A stretch of DNA of 8,753 nucleotides, taken from positions 1 to 8,753 of the forward strand of contig WLHM01000040.1 of the NCBI GenBank assembly GCA_009702725.1, written 5' to 3'. The number at the start of each line of letters is the position of its first letter. Position 1 is the stretch's first letter. The translations under genes were made by a program, and so were the position numbers. Shown one piece after another: positions 7,204 through 8,753 of this stretch. This DNA comes from Actinomycetota bacterium (GTDB lineage Bacteria; Actinomycetota; Actinomycetes; S36-B12). The notes under the pieces are model-generated. The model worked only from the letters and a program-made list of their open reading frames with translations. It searched no databases and was not told the origin of the DNA.

Positions 7204-7250
7204 AGGTTTCCGCGAACCTGTCGAATAAGGAGCACGCGCCGCTCAGCGGC
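7204..7250 (-). other. Two small hairpins in the presumed helicase 5' leader
   Basis: Two short perfect inverted repeats lie between the helicase Shine-Dalgarno and its presumed upstream promoter. They are AGGTT/AACCT (arms 7204-7208 and 7215-7219) and GCCGC/GCGGC around a 3-nt loop (7238-7250). The first is only a few bases from the Shine-Dalgarno at 7193-7198. The rest of the 271-nt gap up to 7457 shows no gene and no promoter I can defend. Short stems like these occur by chance, so a regulatory role is only possible. Confidence 0.3.
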
Positions 7251-7457
7251 TATAAACCAAGTGAATCCCGAGTTTACCTTGCTTTGTTGCCCACCCCGCA
7301 CCACCGCGCGCCGAAAATGGGTCAACTAGCCAGCTTGGCCAGTGAGTGCGCGCGTTTTAGTCGTCAAATCCGCCAAAAACCCGCTTTTCACGACAATAAC
7401 GTGCGCGTTCAGGTAACCCACTCGTGGCGGACAGTTGCAGCAAAGGGTGCTGATGGG

Positions 7458-8024
7458 CTACTGGACTGGCATTAGCCCCTTCACGAATGCCTTGATGTCC
7501 TTGACGGACATTCCCGCCGTGTAGACCTCAACGAAAGTTGATTCCAGCGCGGAGCTACCGGCCGGAAGCGTCACCGTCGTATAGCCCGAGCCTTTACGCA
7601 GGAGGGCCGGATTCGACTTAGAGCAACTGCTCACTTGCCCCTTGCACGACCCCATGATGGTTGCGGTGGCACCTTTAACCTTGAACTTGGTGACCAGGCC
7701 AACACCATCAGGGCCATCCTCGCAACCGGTCTGGGATTCGTTCAAATTAATCCACCCGCTGTTGCTCATCTGCGAACCAAATGAGGCGATGAGCTGCTCA
7801 TCTTTGCCGCCACCGCAATCAATTAGCTGGAACGAAGAGCTCTTTAGATCGATAGAAGTAGTCGGGGCATAAACCGTGTAGGTCAGGCCCACCTGAGCTT
7901 TCTCGTACTTTGCAGGGTTAGTTGCAGCCGAGGCAATGGGTGAAGCGGCAATAGCGGCCGCAGCAAGGCCGGTGGCGGCGAGAAATGACAGGGCGATTCG
8001 GGCGCGGGTTGAGTATGTCGACAT
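7458..8024 (-). CDS. Secreted small protein of unknown function with four cysteines
   Basis: This is a 188-residue protein counted from the ATG at 8024-8022; I do not recognise a family. The N-terminus is a classic Sec signal peptide: basic STRARIA, a hydrophobic Ala/Leu stretch (about 11-28), and likely cleavage after ASA (Ala33). The mature part of about 155 residues contains four cysteines (70, 101, 127, 134), enough for two disulfides. It is rich in Ser, Gly, Thr and Val, suggesting an extracellular beta-rich domain. A GTG at 8045 would add seven residues, but it falls in the centre of an inverted repeat. The ATG instead sits 6 nt downstream of a TATTCT -10-like box, as in leaderless actinobacterial transcripts, so the ATG is preferred. 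It is divergent from the TauE-type exporter and shares its control region. Function is unknown. Confidence 0.8.
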   Translation of the reverse strand: MSTYSTRARIALSFLAATGLAAAAIAASPIASAATNPAKYEKAQVGLTYTVYAPTTSIDLKSSSFQLIDCGGGKDEQLIASFGSQMSNSGWINLNESQTGCEDGPDGVGLVTKFKVKGATATIMGSCKGQVSSCSKSNPALLRKGSGYTTVTLPAGSSALESTFVEVYTAGMSVKDIKAFVKGLMPVQ

Positions 8025-8030
8025 GGCAGG

Positions 8031-8036
8031 AGAATA
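8031..8036 (-). promoter_or_regulatory. Possible -10 box of the secreted-protein gene (leaderless transcript)
   Basis: On the - strand TATTCT (TANNNT pattern) ends 6 nt before the ATG at 8024, the spacing at which actinobacterial leaderless transcripts begin on the start codon itself. No -35 box with good spacing is visible. Confidence 0.4.
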
Positions 8037-8052
8037 CGGCAACACCTTGCCG
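8037..8052. repeat. Inverted repeat, possible operator or hairpin between divergent genes
   Basis: CGGCAA (8037-8042) and TTGCCG (8047-8052) are a perfect 6-bp inverted repeat around the 4-nt centre CACC. It directly adjoins the -10-like box of the secreted-protein gene, a typical place for a repressor or activator site. It could also be a chance palindrome. Confidence 0.45.
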
Positions 8053-8071
8053 ATGCCCGGGACAAACCGCG

Positions 8072-8084
8072 TATCCTCAGGATA
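8072..8084. repeat. Inverted repeat overlapping the presumed TauE-type gene promoter
   Basis: TATCCT and AGGATA form a perfect 13-bp palindrome around a single C. The left arm TATCCT fits a TANNNT -10 on the + strand, with transcription then beginning near the ATG at 8085. GATAAT at 8081-8086 is an alternative -10 overlapping the right arm. A protein bound here would block transcription of the exporter. Confidence 0.45.
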
Positions 8085-8105
8085 ATGAAGCAGAACGTCA
8101 AGTGA
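8085..8105 (+). other. Six-codon mini-ORF (MKQNVK) overlapping the exporter start
   Basis: ATG at 8085 opens six codons that stop at TGA 8103-8105, overlapping the GTG start of the exporter by 4 nt. It stands 7 nt after the TANNNT box TATCCT, so it could be translated from a leaderless transcript and couple translation into the exporter. It could also be chance, or the trace of a one-base sequencing error in the exporter's N-terminus. Confidence 0.25.
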
Positions 8106-8753
8106 ACATCACCCGCACAACCCTTGCCCGCGACCTTGCCCTAGGCATTGGGGCGGGGCTAATCTCCGGGTTCTTCGGGGTTGGCGGCGGCATAATCGTC
8201 GTCCCGATCATGGTGATAGGCCTGCACTTTGCTCAGAAGAAGGCCCAGGCCACTTCATTGGTGATGATCAGTTTCGGCGGGGTCGCCGGGGTCACCACCT
8301 ACGCCCTTGCGCAAAATGTTGCCTGGCTGCCCGCCCTTTTCATTGTTTTGGGTAGTTTGGCTGGGGCCTGGATTGGTGCGCAAATAGTGCAAAAACTCCC
8401 GGATCAAAAACTCCAAATAGCTTTCGGGGTGCTACTGATTCTCATTGCCCTCCGCATGTTCTTTTCAAACCCTAGCGATGGTGGGAATGAACTCCCAGCC
8501 ATTACCGCTCTCGTAATACTCGGCTATTTGGCATCTGGGTTCGCAATGGGCATTTTCTCGGCCATGCTCGGTGTCGGGGGTGGCATCCTGCTGATCCCAA
8601 TTCTAATTTTCTTCTTCGGCTTTTCACAGCTCCTGGCCTCTGGTACCTCGCTGGCCGTAATGATCCCCACCGCATTGCTCGCAGCCACGCGATTAACACG
8701 TGCTGGCCTAACCAATTGGCCAATGGGCATTCGGCTTGGCGCTGGTGCCGTGG
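8102..8753 (+). CDS. TauE/SafE-family membrane exporter, N-terminal part (cut by window end)
   Basis: The first 217 residues of a polytopic membrane protein are visible; the reading frame is open to the last base. TauE/SafE proteins (also called DUF81, sulfite exporter family) move sulfite, organosulfonates or related anions across the membrane. The duplicated glycine motif is clear: GLISGFFGVGGGIIVVPIM (19-37) and again MGIFSAMLGVGGGILLIPI (149-167), each followed by an A-T-S or G-T-S motif (QATSLV at 49-54, SGTSLAV at 180-186). Membrane segments are at about 12-40, 51-70, 76-96, 105-121, 133-151, 158-173 and 179-196. The GTG at 8102 is the only conventional start before the first membrane segment in this frame; it has only a weak Shine-Dalgarno. 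Family assignment is secure; the exported anion is unknown. Confidence 0.88.
   Translation, partial: MNITRTTLARDLALGIGAGLISGFFGVGGGIIVVPIMVIGLHFAQKKAQATSLVMISFGGVAGVTTYALAQNVAWLPALFIVLGSLAGAWIGAQIVQKLPDQKLQIAFGVLLILIALRMFFSNPSDGGNELPAITALVILGYLASGFAMGIFSAMLGVGGGILLIPILIFFFGFSQLLASGTSLAVMIPTALLAATRLTRAGLTNWPMGIRLGAGAV

Noticed and set aside
7251..7457. Promoter for the helicase on the - strand (TTGACC, TTGACG and TATAGC fragments)
   Set aside because: None of the -35-like and -10-like pieces pairs at an acceptable spacing, so I cannot place the promoter.
6810..7475. A 221-codon + strand ORF antisense to the helicase
   Set aside because: It mirrors the helicase gene and its leader, has no Shine-Dalgarno or recognisable domain, and the helicase frame contains every expected motif.

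Overview
The window looks like a chromosomal segment of a moderate-GC member of the Actinomycetota. The evidence for this is mixed use of ATG and GTG starts, a secreted protein whose start sits at leaderless-transcript spacing from a TANNNT-type -10 box, and an actinobacterial-style DEAD-box helicase with a basic disordered tail. I cannot name the species. No rRNA, tRNA, CRISPR array, insertion sequence or phage gene is visible. Both ends cut through genes.

Positions 1-5763 (+ strand) hold a compact catabolic cluster. In order it contains the C-terminal end of an RbsA/XylG-type sugar ABC transporter ATPase, its RbsC/XylH-type permease, and a zinc-type medium-chain dehydrogenase that overlaps the permease by 4 nt. 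A PRISE-type short-chain reductase follows, overlapping the dehydrogenase by 4 nt, then a second, paralogous PRISE-type reductase, then a protein with an EthD (dimeric alpha-beta barrel) domain and a degenerate second copy. Overlaps, short gaps and ribosome-binding sites suggest one operon whose promoter lies left of the window. The likely logic is uptake of a sugar-like or polyol-like compound, oxidation of an alcohol to a ketone, then NAD(P)H-dependent reduction of an enone or keto intermediate. The EthD protein would act as a small-molecule isomerase, cyclase or carrier. The substrate cannot be read from the sequence. This combination is the best candidate here for an undescribed pathway.

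Positions 5771-8024 (- strand) hold a DEAD-box RNA helicase, convergent with the cluster and only 7 nt from it, and a small secreted four-cysteine protein of unknown function. The helicase has a strong Shine-Dalgarno sequence placed in front of an in-frame AUU codon, so its true start may be non-canonical.

Positions 8025-8753 hold a divergent regulatory region with two perfect inverted repeats and then the start of a TauE/SafE-family membrane exporter (+ strand), which runs off the right edge.
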